Below, piece by piece: positions 32,643-43,025 of a stretch of DNA of 64,000 nt. This DNA comes from Pelagophyceae sp. CCMP2097 (lineage: Eukaryota; Sar; Pelagophyceae). The notes beneath the pieces are model-generated. The model worked only from the letters and a program-made list of their open reading frames with translations. It was not told the DNA's origin and did not search any database. Location of the stretch: contig MU657182.1 in assembly GCA_026770575.1 (NCBI GenBank), positions 124,057 through 188,056 on the forward strand, read 5' to 3'. The position numbers and the translations under genes were made by a program. Numbering within the stretch: position 1 is the first letter of the stretch; the number at the start of each line of letters is the position of its first letter.

Positions 32643-33968
32643 TTATGCCTGTCGAGCAAAGGCGCGCGCCCTCGCGAGCTGCCTTTCGAGGTCTCCGAGA
32701 AAATCCGCGTGGGCATCGCCCAGGATGTCCCTCGCCGGGCTGCAGTGCATGGAGTGAAGCCGTGCCTCGAGGTCCGCGACGGCCCACGCGGGGCCGGTCA
32801 GGTCCCCGCAGCGCGCGTAGAGGCGCAGCGACTCGGCGAGGTCCGGCGGGATGTCCGGCAGCTCGTCGTGCTCGAGGTCTGCCGCCGCGGTGGAGACGTC
32901 TGGCTCCTCAGTGGCGTCCAGTGGCACGTCGTTGTCACCACCGTTCAGCGCGCTTTGCTCAAACGTCGTGCTCGATCGTAGGCGAGGGTCCCATGGCGGC
33001 ATCGCGGTGAGGCGTCGGCGGATTTCTTGGACCCCGTCTATCGCGCCATCGTAGCCCCTCACCGCGGCGCGGTCCCAGATGGAAAGTGCCTCGAGGTAGT
33101 CCATCGGCGCGCCTTGGCCGTTTGCGTAACACGCGCCGAGGTTGTAAAGAGCTTTGAGGTCGCCGTTGCGCGCGGCGAGGCGGTACCATTTGAAGGCTTC
33201 TTCGTACGACTGCGCCACTCCGTCGCCCTCGTCATACGCCGTACCCAGGTTCGATTGCGCTCCTGCGTGCCCCTGCTCGGCTGCGCGTCGGAGCCACAGC
33301 GCGGCGGTCACGGCGTCGATCTCGACGCCGTCGCCGAGTTGGTAACACGCGCCCAGCGAATTCTGCGCGTCCGCGTGTCCTTGCGCCGCCGCGGCCTCGA
33401 AAAGCTTGAAAGCCTGCCGGACGTCCTTCCCGATGCCCATGCGGCCTTCGAAAAAGGCGTCGGCGAGGTCCATTTGCGCTGCTGGTAGACCCGCCTCCAC
33501 GCCTTTGGTCACCTTGCGGAGCCAGTTATCGTAGAATGTACGGCAAATCCGGCAATGCTTGTTGTGCACGCCGTTGTCCCAGGCGCATTGCACGCAGAGG
33601 ATGCTGCAGCAGCACTCGTCGATCTTCGAAGCGGCTTCCGGAGGTAGCACCTCGGCGCAGCTGGCGCAGGTGCCGCGCCAGGCCGCCTCGCTGCCGGTAG
33701 GCGCGCCGCCGGGCGCCGCGGCGGCCGTGGCCTCCTGCTCCTTCTGCACGAGCGAGTCGAGGAGGCGGCACGTGGCCAGCTTATCGCACAGCTCCTCGTG
33801 CCCGCCGTGCCAGTCGTCGCACCGGCACTTTTCGGAGCAGTAATGACGCCATTTGCAAAACCCGCACCGCTTCACGCTCGGCTCGTCGCAGACGCAGCAC
33901 CGCTTCGGAACGGCGGCGGGCGGCGGGTCCGCCATCGCGGCCGGCGGGTCCGCCATCGCGCGCGGCAA
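32643..33968 (-). CDS. MYND zinc finger, RING-like finger and Sel1 repeats
   Basis: Single exon of 441 codons. An N-terminal MYND finger (CCVCDEPSVKRCGFC, then HYCSEKC, WHGGHEELC) is followed by a second Cys-rich finger of RING type (CASCAEVLPPEAA, CCCSILCVQCAW, HCRICR). Four or five Sel1 repeats come next (AFKLFEAAAAQGHADAQNSLGACYQLGDG and so on; quoted in part) and an acidic C-terminus. MYND and Sel1 domains mediate protein interactions, and RING-like fingers often give ubiquitin-ligase activity (inference). The gene at 48481-49382 is a paralogue with the same finger-plus-Sel1 layout but without the MYND finger. Such families are expanded in several algal genomes. The start is uncertain among repeated ATGs in the PAAMADPPPAAV leader. 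Confidence 0.85.
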   Translation of the reverse strand: MPRAMADPPAAMADPPPAAVPKRCCVCDEPSVKRCGFCKWRHYCSEKCRCDDWHGGHEELCDKLATCRLLDSLVQKEQEATAAAAPGGAPTGSEAAWRGTCASCAEVLPPEAASKIDECCCSILCVQCAWDNGVHNKHCRICRTFYDNWLRKVTKGVEAGLPAAQMDLADAFFEGRMGIGKDVRQAFKLFEAAAAQGHADAQNSLGACYQLGDGVEIDAVTAALWLRRAAEQGHAGAQSNLGTAYDEGDGVAQSYEEAFKWYRLAARNGDLKALYNLGACYANGQGAPMDYLEALSIWDRAAVRGYDGAIDGVQEIRRRLTAMPPWDPRLRSSTTFEQSALNGGDNDVPLDATEEPDVSTAAADLEHDELPDIPPDLAESLRLYARCGDLTGPAWAVADLEARLHSMHCSPARDILGDAHADFLGDLERQLARARAFARQA

Positions 33969-34403
33969 AGTTTGAGACCTTCAGACGAGGCCGTGCGAAG
34001 AGGCGCCTCTTTGGGGGAGGCCAAGGACGCACCGGGCTGGGTGCGATGCGCCGCCGACGGCCAGAGCACCTTGATTCGCGCGACGTTGCTCCGGGTTTCT
34101 CTTGCGAGCGCTCTGGCGAAGGAGCCTGCTAGTAGTTAGCGAGTCAGCCGCCGGGCGATTGTCTCGAGGGTGCCGGCTTTATTGTCGACATCAAATGTCG
34201 ACAAAGCTGGCATCGAGTCTGACGAAGCTGGCTTTATTACTAGTAGACTTCTTCAAGAGTCAGAAATCCAGCACATCCAGAACAAATTCAGTTGAAGCAT
34301 TATTCGGCGACACGCGAGTTGGGTGACCAAAAAGGCTTATTTTCCCCGGCCACGGCCAACGCGGCCCTTACGGCGGCGGCGGCCGACGCTGCAGTCCCGC
34401 GAT
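33969..34403. other. divergent intergenic region with hairpin
   Basis: No gene seen between the MYND-Sel1 start (minus) and the methyltransferase start (plus). A perfect 10-bp-arm hairpin, ttgtcgacat-caa-atgtcgacaa, sits at about 34182-34204. The motif tactagtag occurs nearby at about 34127-34136 and 34237-34246. The region is probably a shared promoter; the hairpin may be a regulatory or mobile-element remnant. Confidence 0.45.
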
Positions 34404-35475
34404 ATGTTCGGCAACTTGTTCGTGAGCGAGGACTCGTCGGAAGACGAAGCGTTGGACTATTGCAAAGGCTATACCCCCGCGACGGAGCGCTGGCCCGCCA
34501 AATCGGGCGACGCGGGCGCCTGGTGGCGGCCGCCGTCGGGCGACGCCGCGGAAGTGTGCGTTGACGCCGGCGGCGTCGCCGTGCGCCTCACGCAGCTCAG
34601 CGGCGCGCGTGGCAGCGCACCTGTGGACAACCGATGACGCAGAGGCACATGTAGAGCAGCGTGCGCCTCGCCGTCGCCGCGCGCGTATAGCCGCGCGCGT
34701 ATAGGTCGACGCGCTTGCGTGCAAAGGCAGCGTGGTCTGGGGCTGCGCGCGCGCCCTCTGCGCCGTCTTAGCCGACGGCGCCGCGCGGCCGCCCGAAGAC
34801 GCTCTTCACGTCGATTTTGCCGGCTTAAACGTCGTCGAGCTCGGCGCGGGCACCGGCGGGCTCGGGTTGTGGATCGCCGCAAAGTGCGTATAGGACTCTA
34901 GTAGGAATTCCTACTAGGGTTCAGGGTCGGGTTTCGGATTGAGGCATTTTCGACGACATTAGGCCGCAAACAAACACGTGCAGCCGGAACACCTGGCGCG
35001 CTTAACGGTGGTGCCTAGGTGGCCGACGGCGACCGTGACGCTGACGGACTTGGCCGAGGCGCTGCCGTTGCTCCGAGTCAACGCCAAACTCAACGGCTTC
35101 CACGTCCACGGCGGCACGGGCGAGCCCTGCGGCGCGCCACGGGCCGTCTGCGTGCGCGAGGTCGCCTTTGGCGACTCTCTTCAAGGCCTTGGGCGCGTGG
35201 ACGTCGTCGTCGCAGCGGACGTGCTCTACTCCGTCCGATGCGCCGGCCCTTTGACGGCCCAGCTCGCGTCTACGCTCTCCTCCGTGGAAGCCGCAGACGT
35301 CTGGGTCGCATTGCAGGAGAGGCACGGCTGCCGCCTTTCTGGCCTTGGCGCGTTCTTCGGTGAAACGCGAGGCACCACCGTCGAGATCAAACACGCGCTC
35401 ATCGACGCCGCCCCGGACCGAGACGACGACTACCCGCTGAGAATCCTCCGCACGCGGCCAACAGCCCCGAGCTGA
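34404..35475 (+). CDS. METTL21/FAM86-type protein methyltransferase
   Basis: Three exons, 34404-34622, 34705-34883, 35019-35475, give 284 aa with phases preserved. The class I methyltransferase fold of the Methyltransf_16 family is visible: SVVWGCARALCAVL, then SAM motif I VVELGAGTGGLG, then motif II VTLTDLAEALPLL with the family's N-x-x-LN-like RVNAKLNG, then post-motif VDVVVAADVLY. These enzymes methylate lysine (or histidine) in chaperones and translation factors; the target here is unknown. Exon 2 is preceded by a duplicated acceptor context (gcgcgcgtatag twice at about 34679-34704). Intron 2 (34884-35018) contains the palindromic aggaattcct flanked by ctagt/actag, shared with an intron of the SEL1L-like gene. 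Confidence 0.83.
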
Positions 35476-35547
35476 CACGAAGCGCGACGGACTCCCCGTC
35501 GAAGAAGGTGCGGGCTGCGTGACGCAATCTTGGTGCGGCCTGCGGCT

Positions 35548-35611
35548 TATTTTCAACTCGGTCTATTAATAAACACACATATTTTCAACTCGGTCTATTA
35601 ATAAACACACA
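35548..35611 (+). repeat. perfect 32-bp tandem duplication carrying two AATAAA signals
   Basis: The 32-mer beginning tattttcaactcgg and ending aataaacacaca occurs at 35548-35579 and immediately again at 35580-35611 without mismatch. Each copy contains AATAAA. It lies 72 nt after the methyltransferase stop, in the gap between convergent genes, so it probably provides duplicated polyadenylation signals for the plus-strand gene (inference). Confidence 0.75.
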
Positions 35612-35673
35612 CCCGACGGGATCCACGAGCGCCCGGTGCCCTGCTCGGGCGCGCGGGGCTGCTCGGGGCGAGT

Positions 35674-36901
35674 CTAATCTTCCTTTTTCTTGGCCGTGAC
35701 TTTCGTGAACGCGACGATGAGCACAAGAGCAAGGGCCGTCAAAACCGCGCCGTGCCCGGCCTGCGCCGCGACGCCGCCACTCTGCCATCGGAACTTCGCC
35801 AGCGCCGCCGTCGAGTACGACCTACTCGTAAACGTCCCCGTGCCGACGATGCTCTGTGAAACTCCGACGCGGGAAGCGACATGCCGATTTGCGCGCCGTA
35901 GACTCGGTGGTCTTCTCCCAAAACCTCAAACTTCGTTGTCGAAGCGTAATAGCGCGGCTCGATGCGGTACGCCTCGAGGACCAAGGAGACTCTGGGCGCC
36001 GCGGGCGAGGCGGCGCAGTAGCGGGAGACGCGGTGGTGGGCGTTGCCGCGGAAGACGGCGAGTCTATTCGGAAACGGCCCGACGGACGCGTCGGGCGGGG
36101 TCTGCAGGAACCCATCTTGAGCGTGGGCCATGTCGTCATAGGAAATGTTGGCAAAGAGCTCGAGCCTGCCGCCCTTGGTATCCACGGCCGCCTCCAAGTA
36201 AAGAACAGAGACGGCGTGGGCGAGGAAGACTCTGGCCGAGTCGATGCCCACAGTCTCGTCAATGTGCAGCGCCACGGCGGCGTCACCGACGTTTGCGCAG
36301 TCGGCCGCCGATACGTAGACGAGGTTCAAAACCTACGGACTTCAGCAATCACTGGACGGCGGTCGCAAGTCTGCCCGCGCCTTCCTCCGAGACGCGGCAC
36401 CGCGCGAAGGCGTTGTCCTCCGGCGCGCGCACGGCCTGCCAGAACGGCCGCAGGGGCGCAAAGTCGCCGGCGAACGCGTCGTCCACGCCTTCTTCCTGCG
36501 AAACGTTTTCTTGCACACCTCAGGCACACACAGGACTGCGTGGGGTATATAGAGACGGCGAGACTCGGCGCCCCGGTGCGCCGGAGATGGGTGCATTGTC
36601 TGTATACCCGCGGGCGTCCCTGGGTTCGACGCACGTTGAATCTCAAAACGAAGCCCTTGGTGTCCTTGAACCCCGCGTTGAGCTGGTTCCCGCGGCTCCA
36701 CTTGGACGAGGCGAGGCCGTTTGCGCCGACGACGGCGTTTCGGAGGCGTTGGAACGTCTCCGGGTCTAACGAGTCTTCGGTGACGTTGAGTAGCGGGAAC
36801 TCTTCTACTTTCACTGTCGAGTCGACTGGCCGATCCAGCACCCAGCCGACGAGGAAGCGGCCGCAGAAGAAGAGCAAGACGGCCCAGATCGGGACGTCCA
36901 T
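35674..36901 (-). CDS. membrane-anchored 2OG-Fe(II) oxygenase (prolyl-4-hydroxylase-like)
   Basis: Four exons chain in phase: 36901-36635, 36495-36394, 36332-35869, 35821-35674, giving 326 aa. An N-terminal transmembrane segment (PIWAVLLFFCGRFLVGWVL) leads to a 2OG-Fe(II) dioxygenase core with the HxD pair (ALHIDET), a jelly-roll strand (AVSVLYLEAAVDT), and the distal His and 2OG-binding Arg (NRLAVFRGNAHHRVS, then PRVSLVLEAYR). A second hydrophobic helix (AVLTALALVLIVAFTKV) ends in KKKED. The terminal di-lysine-type tail suggests ER retention, consistent with ER prolyl or lysyl hydroxylases that act on secreted proteins (inference). The substrate is unknown. The last intron is 47 nt. Confidence 0.8.
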
Positions 36902-37186
36902 GCTGCGGCCCGGTCGCCGCCACAGGCTCAGGACTACTAGTAGGTCAAGTCAGGCTGGGCTTATTCAGTCGCCGAAACGTCATACCAAACTTTGAGGCTT
37001 GCTCCGCGAGTCGGCCACCTCGCGCATACGGCATCCGCCACTGCCGGAGCTCCATGCTCCGGCCGAGTGTCTCGAGGCCGGCCCAAGCGGAAGAAGTCGG
37101 AACAGGTTTGGTTGCTTGCTTAAGATGCACCCTGGGTGGGGCTGGCCCAAGAATTGAATCTTCAGAGTTCCGCCTTACTGAATTAC
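36902..37186. other. intergenic region
   Basis: No supported gene between two minus-strand genes. A cctactagtagg-like palindrome lies at about 36934-36945 (ggactactagtaggtc), reminiscent of the CTAGTAG motifs seen in introns elsewhere in this window. Confidence 0.35.
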
Positions 37187-37768
37187 TCAGAGTTCGGCTT
37201 CACCCCTCATTTTGGCAAACTGCTTGCGCACGACTTCGATGCTTCGCTTGGCCGATTCCGAGGGCCCGAGGATATCGTCGCAGATGAGCTCGTCCCAGCG
37301 CGCGGCTTTGAAACTTGGCAGTGGACATTTTGCGTCGACGACTTCCCCAGCCCATTTGCCGTCGCGCGGCGAGAAGCGCGAGGAGAGGCAGCCCGCCGAT
37401 TCGAGCTCGAGCTGGAGAGGGACGCACTCTTTGACCATGAGGTGCTTGGGGACGGTGATACTTCCGCGGTAGACGAACTCGAGCTTCTCGCCGGGCTTCA
37501 ACGACTCCGACTCCGCGTCGAACTCGCATTCCGGCAAGGCGTCGCACTGCAGCACCGCGTAGCGCGCGCCGCGGTCGCCGGCCTGGGCCAGCGCCATGCA
37601 CTCTTGCTGGACTTCGTTCGGGCCCGCGCCGGCGTTCTGGCAGTTCGGGCCCGCGCCAGCGTCCTGGCCTGCCGCCAGCGCCGCGAGGAGCAGAGATACG
37701 AGGCGCGCCATGCCGCGCGGGACGTCGATGCCCGCGCTCGCACGCAGGCCAGGAGACGCGCTGGCCAA
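37187..37768 (-). CDS. small secreted protein, function unknown
   Basis: Single open frame of up to 193 codons. A downstream ATG at about 37711 begins a good signal peptide (ARLVSLLLAALAAGQ), suggesting the mature protein is about 150 aa and secreted or luminal. A short internal repeat (NAGAGPN) follows the signal peptide. The body contains several cysteines (LQCDALPECEFD, VKECVPLQLELESAGC, DAKCPLPSF, ELICDDILG), probably disulphide-bonded, and ends in a basic helix (RSIEVVRKQFAKMRGEAEL). I do not recognise the family. It is divergent from the beta-galactosidase gene starting at 37923, and both are predicted to enter the secretory pathway. Confidence 0.62.
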   Translation of the reverse strand: MASASPGLRASAGIDVPRGMARLVSLLLAALAAGQDAGAGPNCQNAGAGPNEVQQECMALAQAGDRGARYAVLQCDALPECEFDAESESLKPGEKLEFVYRGSITVPKHLMVKECVPLQLELESAGCLSSRFSPRDGKWAGEVVDAKCPLPSFKAARWDELICDDILGPSESAKRSIEVVRKQFAKMRGEAEL

Positions 37769-37922
37769 GATTCGACGACGTTGACGCGTTTCTTCTCGAT
37801 GACTGAACTCGGTCGCCGAAAAGTTTTAGCGAAAGAAATTCCGAGACGAAAGCACTATCGGGCGTGGCTTCACCCTCGGTGGGTCGACCCCCGCCCCCCG
37901 TCGCGCCGCCGCGGCTCGCGCC

Positions 37923-40548
37923 ATGGCGCCGGGAGCCTCTGGCCGGTGCCTCACGGCGGGCGTCTTCGGCGCACTGTCGCTCGTCGGCGCGGCGTCGGTT
38001 TTCGCTTCGACGGCGGCGCAAAGCGTCGAAGGCCTGCTGGCCGTGTCCAAGTGCTCCGCCCAGAAGCGCGTCGTCTCGCGGCCTGGCGTCGCGAGCTACT
38101 GTGATTTCGGCGAGGGCGAACCATTGGTGGTTTCTTACGACGCGCGTTCTCTGAAAATCAACGGCGCCCCAACGCTCTTCTTCTCCGGGTCGGTGCACGG
38201 GCCGCGCGGCACGCCCGCTCTGTGGGCCGCCGCCCTCGACGCCGCCGTCGACCAGGGCCTGAACATGATCCAGGTCCGTGAAAGGCGTGTCTGCAAGGCG
38301 TCCCGGAAGGGTCCTCGATCAGACATACCGCCCACCTCCGCGACGACCCCACTCCTGCGCCCTTGCCAGCCAACAATCTGCGCGGGCAGGTCTACGTTTT
38401 CTGGAATTATCACGAGCGAAGAAAGGGCGTTCTGGACTGGCAGGGCGACGGCGGCGCCGGCGACCTCGGCCTCTTAATCGACAAGTGCGCCGCGCGCGGC
38501 CTCTTCGTCAACCTGCGCGTCGGGCCGTACGTCTGCGCGGAGTGGGACTACGGCGGCATCCCGAATTGGGTCGGCTTTGAGGCCGGAATAGAATTGCGCC
38601 GGTACAACGCGCCGTGGATGGCCGCCATGCAAAGCTTTACACAAGCCGTTGTGGAGTACACCAAAGACCGCAAGCTCTGGGCGCACCAGGGCGGGCCCAT
38701 CGTCCTCGCCCAAATCGAAAACGAGCTGGATGTTCAGGATGACCCAAGAGGCGCCGAGTACGTCGAATGGTGCGGCGCCCTGGCAAACGCGCTCGTGCCC
38801 GAGGTGCGTCGATGAACCGGTCTTCGGAGCGCCGAAGCGGAGTTAGGTCCCATGGCTCATGTGCAATGGAGACAGCGCCGGCGGCACGGTGGAGAGCTGC
38901 AACGGCTACGGCGGCGCGAGCTGCGCCACGGACTGGCTCGAGCGCAACGGCGACAGCGGCCGAATCCTCGTAGACAAAGGCGTCTTTGGAAACCCCGGAC
39001 CGTCGCAGCGAGAATACAGGCTCGAAGGACGTGATCGTGGCACAAACGACGTCTTTGCCAGGTGGACCAGCCTGCGCTGTGGACGGAGAACGAGGGTGGC
39101 TACCAGCTCTGGGGCGAGTCGGCCGATCTGCCGATTGACTACTTTTGGGGCGCGACGGCGCGGACCGTGGCCTTTGAGACGCTGCAGTGGTTCGCCCGCG
39201 GCGGGGCGCACAACAACTATTACATGTGAGTCGCCAGGCGTGTTCCGGCGCTGGTCCACGCTCCACTAGGTGGTGGGGTGGATACAACCGCGGCCGCTGG
39301 GCGGCCGCGGGGATCACGAATGCGTACGCCGTCGACGCCCCTCTCTGCGCAAACGGCATGCCCCACCAGCCAAAGTTCGACCACCTTGCCGCCATGCACG
39401 CCGCCCTCTCAGACGTGGCGGTTGAAATACTGCAGAGTCCGGCACAGTACCGCAACGCGACCAAGTTAGAAGCATTCGACGGCCGAAACTGGAACGTCGG
39501 CGATGACCAGAGGGCCTTCCGGTACGGTGCCGTCGCCTTCGTCGAGAACGCGGCGGCGAAGATTGTCGAGACGCGCCTCGACGGCGTTGCGCTCGTCATG
39601 GCGCCGTACTCGGTCGCCGTGCTCCGAGACGGCAAAGTGCTCTTCGACTCTGGCGTGATTGCCGTAGAAAGCACAAAGTACGTCCGCGTCGACGTCCCCC
39701 TCTCCGAAAAGCTGGTCTGGACGGCCTTTTCCGAGCCCGTGGGCGCGCCGCGGTCTTCCGAAACGATTACGGCATCAGCGCCAATCGAGCAGTCGCGACT
39801 CTCGCTGGGCTCGGAGACGCAGTACGTGTGGTACGAGACGGACCTCGCGCCGTTCGAGCTGCCCGGCGGGCTTGTCGAGCTGATGGTGCACGCGGATCAT
39901 TCAAACGGATTCGTCGCCTTCATCGATGGTGAACGAGTTGCGGCGGCCGAGGACCACGCGCACGCAGACGGGCCTCTGAATTTGACGATGACGTTTACGG
40001 CGACGGCGGCGAACAAGAACCGGACGCTGTCCATCCTGAGCGAATCCTTTGGCTATAACAACCTCATCGGCCGCTGGGGCGCGTCAACTTTTGCAAAGCT
40101 CAAGGGACTCACGGGCCCCGTCTCCCTCGGCAAAGCGGCGCTCGTCGACGGCCGCGAATGGCGCATGCGCCTCGGCGCCGATGCGTCTCGGACGATTCCG
40201 GCGATGCCGGGCGCGCCGACGTGGCACCGCACGACGTTTTCGACTCCTTCAAACCTCATGGGCAAGGCGCTCATGTTCGACGCCGCGGGCCTGGGCCGCG
40301 GCCACCTCTACCTCAACGGTCACGACCTCGGGCGGTTCTGGGATATCAAGCGGGCCGCCTCGGACAGGCCGACGCAGCAATTTCATCAGTTGCCGCCAGA
40401 CTGGCTGCGACAAGGCTCGAACGACCTCGTCGCCTTTGACGTCCTCGGCGGTTCGCCTAAGGGCGGCCTCTTCACCTCGGCTTTAGAAGCGTCCGCGGCG
40501 CCGCTCCAAATCGACGCCGTCGACTCCCCGGCTGCCTGCTTGGACTAG
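37923..40548 (+). CDS. beta-galactosidase, glycoside hydrolase family 35
   Basis: Five exons chain in phase: 37923-38273, 38390-38803, 38847-38969, 39062-39225, 39270-40548, giving 776 aa. A signal peptide (GVFGALSLVGAASVFA) precedes the GH35 TIM barrel, with FFSGSVHGPRG, VYVFWNYHE, the motif LRVGPYVCAEWDYGGIPNW, the acid/base Glu in VLAQIENEL and the nucleophile Glu in ALWTENEGGYQ (spliced from exons 3 and 4). Beta-sandwich domains follow, including GRGHLYLNGHDLGRFW near the C-terminus. The enzyme would release beta-linked galactose from glycans, probably in the secretory pathway, vacuole or cell surface (inference). Introns are 43-116 nt. The gene is convergent with a WD40 gene ending at 41010. 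Confidence 0.93.
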
Positions 40549-41009
40549 CTCCAGACACTCTACAGACCATGCCTCTTAAAGGAACACTCCTTGCCTTGCA
40601 TGATCTTTTAGCGAACTCCGAGAGAAAGGCGGGGTCTTGTTGAAAAGGGCTTGATTACTTCGACGGTCCGCGGTGGCGCGGCGCTACCCGGAACAGTCAC
40701 GTCGGTCGACCACAGATTGCCGGGTCGGGGACCGAGTCAGCGCGAGATGGCCGCCGCGAGCCGCGCCTTGAGCTGGTCGTACTTTGAGCCAGTGCGCGGG
40801 AGCTCGACGCGAGACTTGGCCCTCTTCTGCGCGTGGTAGGATTCCAACGCGCCACCCGCGCGGCGTCGGCGGCGACCCGCGCGGGGTCGGCGGCGACCTT
40901 AGTCGTTTGATTTAACATTGCCGCGCGTGCGTGCCACTCCGGCCCGGCCAACGCGAGGTACCATGGCGCCCCGGCGACGCCGCGTCGGGCAAAGCCGCTC
41001 GTTCGAAGC
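40549..41009. other. intergenic region between convergent genes
   Basis: No supported gene. It contains a short imperfect repeat, ccgcgcggcgtcggcggcgacccgcgcggggtcggcggcgacc, at about 40857-40899. It probably comprises both 3' UTRs. Confidence 0.35.
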
Positions 41010-42592
41010 TCAGCTGCCGAGGCCGATGTGGCTCAAGTGGCCGAAGAAGCTCGCGGCAAAGCTCTTTTGCTCGTAGTCCATGACGCGCCGCCAGACCTAG
41101 GCCGCAGAAGCGTGGCGGCCGGACGCTCGCACAAGACTGCCCCGGGACTCCCCGAAGGGCGCGCGCATCGCCGCCGGCGCTTACCATGAGCTTGCCCGCC
41201 TGCGTGGTGATGCCGAACTCGGTTCGGTCGGCGGAGAAGCACATTGAAAAGACCTTGCTGGCGGCGCGGAACGTCTCGATCTTCTTGCCCTTGCCAGCCC
41301 AAAGGTTGATGCGCTTGTCCCACCCGGCCGTCCAGAGGCCGTGCCTACGCGGCGCGCGTGCGCCCGAGCCGCGAGCCGGCGGCCTCGGCGAAAAGCTGAA
41401 CCCTGCCAGGCAGGAGTCTCGGGCCTCTGGACTCGTCGTCGAAAAGGACTCGTCGTCGCAAAGGGCCCGGCGTTTCGGCGCGCTGCGCGACTCACTCGTT
41501 CCACTGCACGGCGGTGACCATGGGCGTCGTGTGCTTGACGGAATAGAGCTGCGCCCCCGACGCGGATAGGAAGACTCGGGCCGTGCCATCATACAAACCC
41601 GCGGCGATTTCGGCGCCCCCGGGCGCCCAGGCGATGCTGGAAATGTTCTTCTGCTGCAAGCTCGCGACCGAAATGACCAGCAGCGGCTGGTATAACACCT
41701 GCGACAAACGCTCCGAGAGACTCCGAAGAAGAGAATCGGGAGAAGACCCCCCCCATGCAAGGGACAGCCGGGCCTGCGGTTTCTCCGCCGCTTTGACGCA
41801 CGAGGTGTCCGTCGTCGCCGCCCGAGGCGAAGCGGTCGCCGGCGTCTGACCACCGTACCGCGTTGACGTCGTCCGTGTGGTCCCCCGCGTACGTCGCATT
41901 GCAGACCATGCTTCCCGGCGCTCCGACCCACAGCTTGACGCTCCGGTCGCACGAACCCGAGAGCAGCGTGCCGTCGAACGGGTGGTACGCCACCGCCTAG
42001 AAACCCGATGCCGACTAGCGTCCCCGGGCCGGGAAAGCCGGACACGCACCTGGACAGACTTTTGGTGCGCGTGCAGCGTCTGCACGCACTGCGCGCCGCG
42101 CCAGATCTTGACGCTCTTGTCTCCGGAAGCCGACGCAATCGTCTCCCTATATCGAGCGGGTTTCGCGGCGCGGGCTGCGGCAAAAGACCCGAGGCGTGTT
42201 CCCCAGTGTTCCGTTCCCTGGTTTTGCGTCTCCGGCGCTGCTTGGCGCCCGTCTGGGTGGACGGCGACGGCGGAGACGAATGCTGTGTGGCCATGGCATT
42301 CCAACGTAGTCGACTGCGCGTCTACGACCGTCACGGTGTTATTCAGCCCGCCCCACACGTACGCCGGCGCCAGTGGCCCCGCCGCGTTACCCGTGCCCAC
42401 GACGCCGCCAAAGGCCACGGCGGCGGTCTCCAAGGCCGCGGAGGCGGCGTCGTCGAGAAAGTCGGTCTGCCCCGCCGACGGGTATGTGGTGCTCCCGTCG
42501 TTGGCGCGCTTGTAGGCTATGCATATCGCCCACGATGTCCGCAGCACAATGTCAGCAGCGTGCTTGAAGCGCAGAGCGCCGCCGTCCGCCAT
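41010..42592 (-). CDS. WD40-repeat protein
   Basis: At least six exons on the minus strand, from ATG at 42592 to TGA at 41010. Recognisable blades in order: HGHTAFVSAVAVHPDG with TIASASGDKSVKIW; AVAYHPFDGTLLSGSCDRSVKLW; DHTDDVNAVRWSDAGDRFASGGDDGHL; NISSIAWAPGGAEIAAGLYDG with ARVFLSASG; TPMVTAVQWNE; LWTAGWDKRINLWAGKGKK; KVFSMCFSADRTEFGITTQAGKLMV. The C-terminal tail reads MDYEQKSFAASFFGHLSH. Splice donors seen are GTGCGT (42049), GTGCGT after GGDDGHL, GTGAGT after QWN(E) and GTAAGC after KLM. An intron near 42130-42230 is likely but its ends are unclear. This is a seven-bladed propeller scaffold; no specific orthologue is recognised. Confidence 0.75.
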
Positions 42593-43025
42593 ACCCCGAG
42601 GCCCCTACTCGGGGCAAGGGCACTTGGAATCCCGCATTTGCGGATTCGGGGATTACTTTCGGGCCAAACGTTTCTTTCAAATGCCCTCGAGGAGCCTGCT
42701 CGACAGCTCGGACGCGGCACCCTCTCGTAAAGGCCACTCGGATCGTCCGAATCGATGCCACCTCGTCGAAGCTGCCACTCGAAACGAAAAGACCGGACCT
42801 CGTTAGACTGCACTACGTATCGACCGATGTGCCTGGTGAAGGCTGAAGCGGCCGCAGTCTAAGCCCCGGCTCCAGTGCGGGCCCATTCACGAGTGTGCTT
42901 GTTCGGATCGGTAGCCCGTGATCCAGCGGGGTCTCTGTGACGGTGGGTCCGTGAAGCCCCTTGCGGGAGTCCCGCCAGAAATCCCTTTCCATAGGGGCTG
43001 CTGGACTGCCGAGGTTACGCGGCGG
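42593..43025. other. intergenic region
   Basis: No supported coding sequence between two minus-strand WD40 genes; it presumably holds the promoter of the downstream gene and the 3' end of the upstream one. Confidence 0.35.

Noticed and set aside
36945..37130. short minus-strand frame between two genes
   Set aside because: Only 61 codons, no signal peptide or motif, and not linked by splice sites to either neighbour.
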